Shown piece after piece: positions 11,763 to 20,274 of a stretch of 24,259 bases of DNA. The notes beneath the pieces are model-generated. The model made no database searches, had not been told where the DNA came from, and saw only the letters and a list, made by a program, of their open reading frames with translations. Source of the stretch: a virus; the IMG/VR virus record IMGVR_UViG_3300029787_000321, positions 1 to 24,259 of that record; one strand, written 5' to 3'. Made by a program: the position numbers and the translations under genes. Position 1 is the first letter of the stretch. Each line of letters opens with the position of its first letter.

Positions 11763-13319
11763 TTACGGATTGCCCTGCGCGTTGGCATTGTCAGCGAATG
11801 CAGCGCCAGTGGTTGAGATTGAATACGAATTTGACCCGCTTGCGTTGTAGCTGCTTGATGACGTGCGAACCTTGAAGCCATTCGACAGCTTGTCGGCATG
11901 GGTTGCGAACGTGACGCTATTGCCGTTGATCGTCATCGCGGTAGGCACGCCGTTGAGATAGACGAATGGACCATCTGCCGAGGCATTCCCGGTGAACGTG
12001 CCGCTGGTCGTTATAGTTGTGTCTGTGAGGTTGGCGGTGCTTATAGCCTTGTATTTTGTCGGCGTCGTTGACCAATCCGATGCGTCGAAGCGCATCTCCC
12101 ACGTCGCTTGTGTGCCTGACCCAGCATCGTAAAATACTGTTGGCACCATCAGGCCGGTCAGTCCTGTTTTAGCGGCTGTCCCTGAGTTTTGAATTGTGCC
12201 GTCAACGCTAAAATATAATGCACCAGCTTTGACAAGAACTCCGATGACTTTATCAGCAGTACCCGCCCAAGCAGAACCATAACTTGAACTGCTGCCAGCA
12301 TCGTTAAAGTTTCCATTGCTGCCAGTAAAAGAATAACGACCTGTGCTATTCCCCGACAAACTAGTAACTGCTCCAACTTGTGACGGGCTTTCAACCGTCC
12401 GGATGCCTACGTTTGGATACGTCGCGGCAGTTGTAACCTTTGCCTCGAAATAAAAACCGTCACTATCGGTAACATCAAAAGCCATCGTACCGATTGCTGC
12501 GCTGTCTGCCGCAGCGGAAGCAACTAGATTGCCATCGCTCAGTGTGTGGTTGTCCACCCACAACGGATTAAGTGTGCAGTGGTTGTCGGTCGGGCTATCG
12601 CTTACGCTATCGGCAGCGGCTAAATTATTCGATGTCCAGTCATTTGACCCAGCCTGATCTTCTCCAAGGTCAGAACTGTCCGCACCGTTGACGTGAAAAC
12701 CCGTCGTTCCATAACTTCCTGAGTAAGCCTTCGGCACCCACTGACCTGTATCGCTGTTTGTTTCACCGAAGCTGCTTGGTGCCAAGCTCGACCCATCAAC
12801 GTGGTTTATCTCAGCAAGATATCCATCAAAATATTGTGATGCGCCGACAAGTTTTCCGATGTTGTGTTCGCCGGTATTATTAAATGCAGTGTCGTAATTC
12901 AGCGTCGGATTTGTATCTGTTCCGAAGTCAGTGACCTCTGACCCATTGATGTAAAGGCGCAGTCTGTCCCCAGCGGAAGCGGTCGTGTCCACGCGAAGCA
13001 CCAAATGAAACCAGGCTCCGGGGTCTCGGAAAAGCTGACTTGTCACGATCCGATAATTGCTACTTCCATCGGTGTTAAAGCCAAGCGTTTCGGCAGACAA
13101 AAACATCAGCCAGTCGTCACCACCAGCGGAAAAGATAGGCTGGTTTGCGCCGGTCAAGTTTCCCCGTTTAACCCAGCAGCTAAACGTCCATGTCCGACGA
13201 TTGCCTGCGCTGCCGGGTGTCCGACTTAGGTAGGCGCTATGGTCGTCGTTGAAACGGATCGCTTGGTCAATAGTGAAATCCACCCCACCGCCAAAGTGAG
13301 CAACTGGAAAAGTAAACAT
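11763..13319 (-). CDS. LamG/concanavalin-like plus SPRY-domain virion adhesin
   Basis: 518 aa, ATG with GAGGAC upstream. Residues about 25-190 are a LamG-like jelly roll (TWTFSCWVKRG, AWFHLVLRVD, LYINGSEV, FDGYLAEINH). About 285-420 resembles a SPRY domain (GFYFEAKV, then a G-rich core, DKVIGVLVKAGALYFSVDG). The C-terminal 90 residues are Ser/Thr-rich with beta repeats. Such two-lectin proteins are common in marine podoviruses and probably bind glycans on the host surface. It is downstream of the T7-type fibre and upstream of the chaperone-like gene. Domain calls are good; the receptor is unknown. Confidence 0.8.
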   Translation of the reverse strand: MFTFPVAHFGGGVDFTIDQAIRFNDDHSAYLSRTPGSAGNRRTWTFSCWVKRGNLTGANQPIFSAGGDDWLMFLSAETLGFNTDGSSNYRIVTSQLFRDPGAWFHLVLRVDTTASAGDRLRLYINGSEVTDFGTDTNPTLNYDTAFNNTGEHNIGKLVGASQYFDGYLAEINHVDGSSLAPSSFGETNSDTGQWVPKAYSGSYGTTGFHVNGADSSDLGEDQAGSNDWTSNNLAAADSVSDSPTDNHCTLNPLWVDNHTLSDGNLVASAAADSAAIGTMAFDVTDSDGFYFEAKVTTAATYPNVGIRTVESPSQVGAVTSLSGNSTGRYSFTGSNGNFNDAGSSSSYGSAWAGTADKVIGVLVKAGALYFSVDGTIQNSGTAAKTGLTGLMVPTVFYDAGSGTQATWEMRFDASDWSTTPTKYKAISTANLTDTTITTSGTFTGNASADGPFVYLNGVPTAMTINGNSVTFATHADKLSNGFKVRTSSSSYNASGSNSYSISTTGAAFADNANAQGNP

Positions 13320-13328
13320 CTTTGTCCT

Positions 13329-15098
13329 CTACGAGAAGTTCAGTTGCGCCACGCCAAACATGCTGCTGCCGTCCGACACAAACGTCAGGATGTCCACCGC
13401 AGACGCAGCCGTGCTGAGCGTTGGCTCTGTGCCGCCCGGAAACTTGTAATTGCTTGCAGACGTGTTGAGCGTTCTGCTGCCGGTGCCGTCTTGTTTGACA
13501 ATTAGAATATAAGTGCAGCCAGCTACCTGATTAGATGGATTGTCCAGCGTGCGGTTGCCGCCAAGGGTGACCGTTGCCACCTGATTGGACGACAAATCCC
13601 AGCTAATGTTCGCGCCATCAGTCAGCGTCGTCATGTTAAAGTTTTGCGCTTTAGTGTACTCACGCGCTGTGGCGGTCAAAACGTCGGACCCAAACAGTTC
13701 AGTCGTCGTGATCTTCTTGTGCGTCGTTGCGTCGGCGTCGTAGATCGCGAACTCGTCCGCAGCGACCGGGCTTGCACTCAGGCCAGACTGACCGTTGATG
13801 CTAACAGTGACCGTGCCGCTGCCAGTGATAGTGCCGCCGGTGGCAAGGCCAGCCGTCGCAACTGACGTGACAGTTCCGCCGCTGCCTGGAAACACCCGCG
13901 TGTAAGCGATTGCGGTTGTGTCGAGCGTGCCGCCGGTGTTGCTGGTGCAGAGATACAGATCGTCCGCGTTCGTGGTGCCTTCCTCAATTGCGATCAGACT
14001 GCCGGGATGCTCATCGTAGGTATCGAAGAGGTCATCGCGCGCCGGCGAGCTGCCGACGACATAGATGCCGTTTTGCTCGGCGCTGGACTGATCCTTCACC
14101 AGCACCAGATCACCGTCTGCCAGGGTAACGCCATCAAGGCTGTCGCCGTTGTTTAAGGCAGACGATATAGTGATGTTGGCAGTCGATGCGGCGCGCACCG
14201 TGCTGCGTTTGCCAAGACCGGCGGCAACGCTGTCCACATACTGTTTTGTAGCAATGTGCAACGCGCTGGTCGGATCACCAGCCATCGTAGATGTGGCGAC
14301 TATGTTGCTATAGGTGCCGCCGGTAATTGTCTTGCCTGTAAGTGTCAAAGCACTAGGTATGCTCACAGTTGGATTGCCGCTGACGCCGTCGCCGTTGCTC
14401 AGTGTGATCTCGTTGCTGGTGCCAGTGATAGTGCGTGGTTCTGCGCTGCCGCTGCCAGCGTGCGCGATGATGCCGTTGCTCTCGGTTGCCAGCAGATTGG
14501 TGAAGACCTGCGCTGGTGTCTGAAACTCGTAGCTAGTCTCGCCGCTGTTCACGCGGATCATTTTAAGCGACGCGCCAGATAGTGACGTCGGCAGAATGAT
14601 GCTGTCCACCACAGCCAGCGTGTTACCGTCAGAACTGAAACCCAGCGCCTTGGATGCGCGCGCAGCAGCATTCTCGGTAAACTCTGGGGTCGTAATGCTG
14701 TTGGTGCGGCTGACCTTAAACGAGCGGTCCAGTTCCTCCTGCAGTCCCTGCGTGATAAACGTCAGGCGATCAAGGCCGTCTTCGTGGCTGTTTGCCGGAA
14801 ACGGATCGTTCTCGACGTAGTCAGTGCCTTGCGTTAGCGCGAGCTTGCGCCGCAGCACGACCGTCTCGCCCGATGCCGGGATGTTGCCGCTGGTAAACGT
14901 GACCGTGCCGCCGGAGTCGTTGCCTGCACCGCTGACGTTGTAATGAGTGGTCAGCGTCTTTGTCGTCTCTGTGCCGGTGGACGAGCGGATAATTACCTCC
15001 ATCTCGCTGTTGGCAAATATCTTAAAGGTGTAGTTGAACGCCGCGGTCGATCCGTCGCCGCTCGCGCTGACTTTCGTGGTGGTGCTTGAAACGGTCAT
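13329..15098 (-). CDS. tail fibre with T7 gp17-type N-terminal domain
   Basis: 589 aa, ATGA overlap with the upstream stop. Residues 1-150 match the tail-attachment domain of T7 gp17 (FNYTFKIFANSEMEVII, VTFTSGNIPASGETVVLRRKLALTQGTDYVENDPFPANSHEDGLDRL). The middle is Gly/Ser/Thr-rich beta repeat (TKQYVDS, GTVTSV, TGSGTVTVSI) and the C-terminus is a small beta domain. It would form the six-fold fibres attached to the tail by the N-terminal domain and recognise the host with the rest. Confidence 0.9.
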   Translation of the reverse strand: MTVSSTTTKVSASGDGSTAAFNYTFKIFANSEMEVIIRSSTGTETTKTLTTHYNVSGAGNDSGGTVTFTSGNIPASGETVVLRRKLALTQGTDYVENDPFPANSHEDGLDRLTFITQGLQEELDRSFKVSRTNSITTPEFTENAAARASKALGFSSDGNTLAVVDSIILPTSLSGASLKMIRVNSGETSYEFQTPAQVFTNLLATESNGIIAHAGSGSAEPRTITGTSNEITLSNGDGVSGNPTVSIPSALTLTGKTITGGTYSNIVATSTMAGDPTSALHIATKQYVDSVAAGLGKRSTVRAASTANITISSALNNGDSLDGVTLADGDLVLVKDQSSAEQNGIYVVGSSPARDDLFDTYDEHPGSLIAIEEGTTNADDLYLCTSNTGGTLDTTAIAYTRVFPGSGGTVTSVATAGLATGGTITGSGTVTVSINGQSGLSASPVAADEFAIYDADATTHKKITTTELFGSDVLTATAREYTKAQNFNMTTLTDGANISWDLSSNQVATVTLGGNRTLDNPSNQVAGCTYILIVKQDGTGSRTLNTSASNYKFPGGTEPTLSTAASAVDILTFVSDGSSMFGVAQLNFS

Positions 15099-17221
15099 TC
15101 TTTTTCGACTCCTTGCGGTTGCGGCGCTCCTTCAAAGGTCCGCAAAAATGCTGCGATGGGTTCTTTCAGTGCGGGGTCTTCTGCGGCGATAGCGGTCAGT
15201 CGCCCAAAATGGGGGCCGATGCCATTAGGGTTCGTGACTGGCGTAGTCAGCCAATTAATAAATTTTGGGCTGGTGATAAGTTTTGCTGAATATCTGCTGC
15301 CCAGACCACCAACTAGAAACGCGGACAAGGCGCCTGCGCCCTGACCTGTACCCATTTCGGCAAGCCCAGTGCCTGCTCCTGTCAGGGTAAGATAGGTGAT
15401 TAACACTCGGCCTGTGTTCGACGTGTTAGCAAGTTTCTCCACACCCTTGAGGGAAGAGGCAACGTCTACAAGCGTGTCCAGCCCCTCGCGCATTTCGGCA
15501 TACCTTTTGCCGCCAAAAAGCGCGTTTTTGGCTTCGGCTGACATCTTGCTCCAATTGGTGAAGAACGTGTTGACGGAGAACACTTCGCCCGTCGCGTCTT
15601 GCGCTCCTGGCCTTGCCAAGCCGATCTTTTCAAGAACGCTTGCTGCTACGGTGTCCCACTCTTCTGGCTCAAACTGATTGCGTAGGCGCTGCAAATTTGT
15701 GCCGCCATCACCCAAGCGGGACATGGCGAAGTTGTAGGCTTGCTCGTCAGTATCGAATTTGCCAATTTTGTTGAGCGTGACGCCCGCCGTGTTCATCCAG
15801 GCGCGGGTATATCGATCAGCTACCTCCAACGCCTTGCGCGCTTCTGGCCCTGCCAACTTTGCAACCGCGCTCATATCCTCGGTCAAAGCGCCGTAGACCT
15901 GCCGCATCGCAGCGTTCTGTGACCCGGTTGATCCAGCAAGCAAAGGCTCGTCTAGGTCTTTACCGATTGCCGTTCTGATTTGACGCAATGCACTGAACGG
16001 AATCGTGCCTGAGACAGCGGACTCTGTGGCATCCATTTCGATTGTTTTTAGGGTATTGATCGCTTGACCGAGTGACCGCTGTAATGATCCAGGAGCTTCG
16101 TTGAGTTGGTTTTCGAGGCTTTCCCGCAACGCACGGACAGCGTCCAGCGCGACCGGCGCATCCTTGCCAATCAGATCGAATGCTTTTTCATAGGCGGCGT
16201 TTTGCGTAGCTTTGAATCGACCCGCAGCGTTGCTGGCGGCTGTTCTAATTACCGACCCTGCTTCCGCCTTCGAAACAGGTGTGCCTATCTTTGCGACTGT
16301 GTTCTTTGCTGCTTGCGTGATCTGTTCAAGCACGCGCGTTGCTTGCTTCTGCACGACATCGCTGCTGAACGGTGAGGCTCCCAGCGCCTGCTCCAGCGTC
16401 GCGACGGTGTTGCTCGACGATACGGCGCCTGCGGGCGGGTCAATGCGTAATGATCGGAACTTAGCGGCGAGCTGTTTGGCCTTTTGTGTGCCGCCACCTA
16501 AAACGCGCTTTGTGCCTTCTGTCAGAAGTTCACCGCCCCGCTGGCCGACTGCTGACAGAAAAAATTCGGTGCCAGCGTCTACTGAGCGATCAAGGACGCT
16601 GCGCGTGTCAACGCGATTGAGGAAAACATTGCTGTAAGTGTCGTATAGTTCACCGGCGACGGTGGCGCCTGAGCCTGCTCCAACAGCTATGCCAGGCGGA
16701 CCAGCCGGCACCCCTAAAATCGCGCCAAACGTCCCGCCAGTAGCCACAAACGCTTCGCGCGTAAGACTCGCAACGTCGCCAACACTCAATCCGCGGTCGT
16801 TGTATAGCGTCAGCCTGCCCGTGTCGGGGTTTGTGTAAATAAAGTTGTCGTCGTCATACGGCGCAGCATCGGGATAAAAACGCCTGATATTGGCGAGCCG
16901 GTCCTCTGTTGGCGCGTTACCAACCTGCTCCCTGACAAATGCAGGAGCGCCCGAGTCCTGGTCAATAAACTCTTTGGCCGCATCTGACTGAAGATAGGCG
17001 TTTATAGCTTTTGCGCGATCAGCGTCACTCAGATTGCTGGGTAGCTCAATCGGCCGCGGAAAGCCGGGCAGCATAAAGCTCATAAACTCAGGCGAAACTT
17101 CAGCAGCGGGTGTTGGCGCTGTGTCAAGCGGGGGCGCTGTTTCGACAGGTGGCTCAGAAGCAGCCACAACGGGGGCTTCACCGCCGACCTCGTCAACGGT
17201 GTTGGTCTGCTCTTCTGCCAT
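15095..17221 (-). CDS. internal virion (ejection) protein, gp16-like by position
   Basis: 708 aa. A Pro/Glu/Ala-rich N-terminal 45 residues precedes an alpha-helical protein with a Gly/Ala-rich hydrophobic stretch around 160-190 (GAILGVPAGPPGIAVGAGSGATVAG) that could insert in a membrane. Another Gly-rich hydrophobic segment is near 610-650. No lytic transglycosylase motif like that of T7 gp16 is visible, and it is about half the T7 length. It lies between the gp15-like gene and the fibre as in T7. Likely ejected into the host envelope at infection. Role is by position and composition. Confidence 0.75.
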   Translation of the reverse strand: MAEEQTNTVDEVGGEAPVVAASEPPVETAPPLDTAPTPAAEVSPEFMSFMLPGFPRPIELPSNLSDADRAKAINAYLQSDAAKEFIDQDSGAPAFVREQVGNAPTEDRLANIRRFYPDAAPYDDDNFIYTNPDTGRLTLYNDRGLSVGDVASLTREAFVATGGTFGAILGVPAGPPGIAVGAGSGATVAGELYDTYSNVFLNRVDTRSVLDRSVDAGTEFFLSAVGQRGGELLTEGTKRVLGGGTQKAKQLAAKFRSLRIDPPAGAVSSSNTVATLEQALGASPFSSDVVQKQATRVLEQITQAAKNTVAKIGTPVSKAEAGSVIRTAASNAAGRFKATQNAAYEKAFDLIGKDAPVALDAVRALRESLENQLNEAPGSLQRSLGQAINTLKTIEMDATESAVSGTIPFSALRQIRTAIGKDLDEPLLAGSTGSQNAAMRQVYGALTEDMSAVAKLAGPEARKALEVADRYTRAWMNTAGVTLNKIGKFDTDEQAYNFAMSRLGDGGTNLQRLRNQFEPEEWDTVAASVLEKIGLARPGAQDATGEVFSVNTFFTNWSKMSAEAKNALFGGKRYAEMREGLDTLVDVASSLKGVEKLANTSNTGRVLITYLTLTGAGTGLAEMGTGQGAGALSAFLVGGLGSRYSAKLITSPKFINWLTTPVTNPNGIGPHFGRLTAIAAEDPALKEPIAAFLRTFEGAPQPQGVEKE

Positions 17222-17222
17222 T

Positions 17223-19319
17223 TTACTGGATTACCTTGCCGCTGGCGTCGATCCTGATGGGGGGATCAGCCGCTGATGGCGCAGCAGACGGCGGCGAAAC
17301 CGCAGCCGCAGGCTGTGCAGCGCCTACAGGAGTTGGCTGCTCGCTTGGCTGGACAACCGGCGCGGAGACTACGGGCTTTTTATCAACTAGGTCATAGACC
17401 ACCTGCTCAGGGGGTAGGCCGAACATCGTTGCAAGGTTTTCATAACGCTTTTGAAGATCGCGCTGTAAAGGCTGCTGCGACTCAAACAGCTTTTCCGCCG
17501 AATTTTTGAAATCAGCCCTTTGTTCTTTTGTAAGCCGTTCGCCCTTTAGCCCAGCATTATATCTTGCCCATAAGCGTTGGGGTATTGATCCCGTGTTTTG
17601 AGCCGTTGCGAACTCTCCTTCTCTGACCACAGAACCGGGGTCAATCATCTTCATGTAAGCAAAAATTAAGCTGACATCACCGGCCGGGGACACATTCTCT
17701 GCCGATGCTTTTACCTTGCTAAAGTTTTCCTCCAGCAATCTGTATCTCGAAGACCCCTTTTCAAACGCATCGCGCAATCCTTTTGCTTGCTGGAACGCTT
17801 GCTTTGAATCGCCAGCGCCCATCATCTGCCGCTTCATCCTCGCGTCAGGCTCTACACCAAACTCTGCTTTGTAGAGGTTGACTTTCTCACGATATTTCCG
17901 CGTGAACTCGTTTTGGTTGTTGTCGTAGTCGCGAAATTTTTGCTTGTAATTTTCTTGTAAACTAGGGGTAAGAGCCTGTGCAACGCCGGGGCTGTTGAAA
18001 AGTTCACGCGCGGCGTTGACGTCACCTTTAGCCAAATGCGTGTTCAAAACGGCTTCGAATAAATCTTCACGGCCAGCCTGGCGGGCGTTTTCTTCTTCTT
18101 CGGTATTCATAAACCTTGCCGCGCTTTCGCTGATCGACAGATCAAGCGTTTGAAGAGCATTGCCAATCTGTCCGGGGTCGCGTGTTACGTCGGTTACTAA
18201 CGCTCGCACGTCTCCGTCAACTTTTCGCAGAGCTTCTTTGCGCCGCGCGGTTTGCTGAAGTTCTCCAATGTTGATCATTTGTTTTGATCGCAGCTTCCGC
18301 AATTGAATGCTCAGTTCCGCCTTGCTTTCTGCGGACCCGTCATGCGCGTCAACCGCGTCGTCAATCATCTGCGTGGTGTCTTCTGTGAACTTAGTTGCCA
18401 CATTTTCATCAGCCATATCAGCGTTCACTTTCAAGTCGTTGACTATGCTTTCTAGTTGATTTGCAAAATCCAGCGCGATTGATTCTCGCTGCACGATTTG
18501 CTTTCGTTCTGCGTATGCGCGCGAGCGGTCTGTCGAGGATTTTACCTCGCCATAAATCTTGTCAACGTCACTAGGAGATAGGTTTTGCCGCGCTGCGCTT
18601 ACGACAGGGTCGGCAGACTTATTCGTGCGAAAATCTTCAAGCGTCTCTTCAGCGTCTAAACCTTTATTGATGGCGGAGATCAGGCTGTTTTTTGCCAAAC
18701 GCTGATAAAAATCATTCCGCAGCTTTGCGTGTTCTTCCGGCCCCAAATCACTTAGCGCATTGTCAATGGCTGTCAGCCCTAAGTTTGCTACTTCGGCACG
18801 GCTTTCTAACGAGTTTGACGGGTTGGTTGCGTGTCTCAGCGCATCATCAATGTCGTTGGTGAGAAGCACCTTGCGCTGTTCAACGACGCGGGCGTTGTTT
18901 GCCTTCAGAAAGCTCGTCTGATTGCGCAACGTCACTTGTGCGGCGCGGTTGCGAAACGCATCGCGGGCAAGGCGATTGGATAAGCCCGACTTAAACGTCT
19001 CGACCTTCCGCCGCGCCATATCCTGATATTTTTGCTCGGCCTGCTGCATATTAGGATTTGCGAGAAAATCCTGCTGCATCTGTTGCAGTTCAATATCGAG
19101 CTTTAACGCTGCCGCTTGTGCTTCATTGTCAGCACCAATCTGCGCTTTCTTGAAACCAAACGCGGCAAGATCAGATCCAGCCTGCGCAAGCTGCTGACCG
19201 GATTGTGCAAACGCGCGTGCGGGTGCGGCCATTGCCGACGCACTGAGCTGGGCGGTCAGAAACTGCCCTTGCCCCCGGCGTGGTCGATCTAGCTGTGCTG
19301 TGTAAGTGGGAACCTTCAT
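17223..19319 (-). CDS. internal virion protein, gp15-like
   Basis: 698 aa, overlapping the gp14-like stop by 4 nt. Almost wholly alpha-helical and charged with long Gln/Glu/Lys/Ala helices (KLDIELQQMQQDFL, KYQDMARRKVETFK, EEEENARQAGREDLF), and a Pro/Ala-rich C-terminal 60 residues. This is the profile of the T7 gp15 core protein, with similar length (T7: about 750 aa). It would be part of the internal core and of the trans-envelope conduit for DNA. Confidence 0.8.
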   Translation of the reverse strand: MKVPTYTAQLDRPRRGQGQFLTAQLSASAMAAPARAFAQSGQQLAQAGSDLAAFGFKKAQIGADNEAQAAALKLDIELQQMQQDFLANPNMQQAEQKYQDMARRKVETFKSGLSNRLARDAFRNRAAQVTLRNQTSFLKANNARVVEQRKVLLTNDIDDALRHATNPSNSLESRAEVANLGLTAIDNALSDLGPEEHAKLRNDFYQRLAKNSLISAINKGLDAEETLEDFRTNKSADPVVSAARQNLSPSDVDKIYGEVKSSTDRSRAYAERKQIVQRESIALDFANQLESIVNDLKVNADMADENVATKFTEDTTQMIDDAVDAHDGSAESKAELSIQLRKLRSKQMINIGELQQTARRKEALRKVDGDVRALVTDVTRDPGQIGNALQTLDLSISESAARFMNTEEEENARQAGREDLFEAVLNTHLAKGDVNAARELFNSPGVAQALTPSLQENYKQKFRDYDNNQNEFTRKYREKVNLYKAEFGVEPDARMKRQMMGAGDSKQAFQQAKGLRDAFEKGSSRYRLLEENFSKVKASAENVSPAGDVSLIFAYMKMIDPGSVVREGEFATAQNTGSIPQRLWARYNAGLKGERLTKEQRADFKNSAEKLFESQQPLQRDLQKRYENLATMFGLPPEQVVYDLVDKKPVVSAPVVQPSEQPTPVGAAQPAAAVSPPSAAPSAADPPIRIDASGKVIQ

Positions 19320-19840
19320 ACGATCTGGCTCAATTGGTAGCCGCCCTTAGCCAAAGTTGTCAGCGCGCTCATGCGCGCATCGCGCGCTTTGATGTTGTAG
19401 GCCAGTCGTTGCTGGCGCCCTTCAAGAAGCGTTAACTGACCAGCCAGACGCTGATTGACGCCCTGCTCGCGCAGACGTCCCGCGTCTGTCGTCGCTGTCA
19501 GGCGAATGGTCTGGATATCCTCTTCGGCCTCGTCGGCGCTTTCTCTCAAAACGTCCAGCGGCGTGCCGGTGGTGGCAAGCACACCCGACTTGCGATACGC
19601 CGTACCGGCGCGCGCTTGGAGCTTGTCAAACTGCTTGCGGAACCTGACGACTTCTCGACCGCCGACGCGCTCACGCAAGTCAGCTTCTTGCTCAGCGACA
19701 CGCGCGTTTCGGTCGCGAATTTTTTTATTATATTCGGCAGTCTGCATGGCGGCTCTGCCTGCCGCCTTCATGCCTCGCGCGGTTTGCATCTGGCCGTATG
19801 CCGAGAACAATCCCCCGGCGATGGTTGCTCCTACTGCCAT
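19316..19840 (-). CDS. internal virion protein, gp14-like
   Basis: 174 aa. N-terminal Gly/Ala stretch (ATIAGGLFSAYGQ) followed by continuous basic helices (AEYNKKIRDRNARVAEQEADLRER) and a segment SGVLATTGTPLDVL typical of podoviral gp14 core proteins. It overlaps the gp13-like gene by 10 nt and the gp15-like gene by 4 nt. Expected to be ejected into the host outer membrane with the other core proteins. Confidence 0.82.
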   Translation of the reverse strand: MAVGATIAGGLFSAYGQMQTARGMKAAGRAAMQTAEYNKKIRDRNARVAEQEADLRERVGGREVVRFRKQFDKLQARAGTAYRKSGVLATTGTPLDVLRESADEAEEDIQTIRLTATTDAGRLREQGVNQRLAGQLTLLEGRQQRLAYNIKARDARMSALTTLAKGGYQLSQIV

Positions 19841-20274
19841 GTCTTTGCATACCTTTCGTAGTCAAGTTTGTTTGCGCCGTACATCGGCATGGTCCCTTCG
19901 TGTTCCATGCCGAGAAACTTTGCCCAACGCGCCAGTTCCGGCCAGTCGCTACGCATCGCTGCCTGCACGCGCCACAGACCCTGCTCCTCGGCAATACGCA
20001 GCAGCCCCTCACGGACGAGCTTCGCCACGCGGAGCTGATGCTTGCCGACCCGGCTAGCACCCAGAAACCACGCCTCGCCAACGCCCTCCCACAGCGGGAA
20101 GATGCCAGCGGCTGCTACCAAGTAGCCGTTGTCGATGCCTGTGAACGCCATGTCCTCATGCACCAGCGTCGGCATGAAGTTGCCGAACTCCGGGGCCGGA
20201 CGGTTGCGGTCGTCGTTTAGGTCAGCCTCAAGCAGCGCCTCGCCGTGCGCTATCTCAAACGGCACAATCCTCAC
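19831..20274 (-). CDS. gp13-like (DUF2833) GNAT-fold virion protein
   Basis: 147 aa from a GTG at 20274 that overlaps the gp12-like stop (GTGA). The body follows the GNAT pattern: MRIVPFEIAHGEALLEAD, a strand pair (AFTGIDNGYLVAAAGIFPL), EAWFLGASRVGKHQLRVAKLVREGL and a C-terminal FLGMEHEGTM. It matches the podoviral gp13/DUF2833 type, where a GNAT fold is present but acetyl-CoA binding residues are not clear. Its place between gp12- and gp14-like genes is the T7 order. Needed for virion assembly in T7; enzymatic activity not implied. Confidence 0.85.
   Translation of the reverse strand: MRIVPFEIAHGEALLEADLNDDRNRPAPEFGNFMPTLVHEDMAFTGIDNGYLVAAAGIFPLWEGVGEAWFLGASRVGKHQLRVAKLVREGLLRIAEEQGLWRVQAAMRSDWPELARWAKFLGMEHEGTMPMYGANKLDYERYAKTWQ

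Noticed and set aside
13329-15098. Diversity-generating retroelement target in the fibre or adhesin genes
   Set aside because: No reverse transcriptase or template/variable repeat pair seen in the window.
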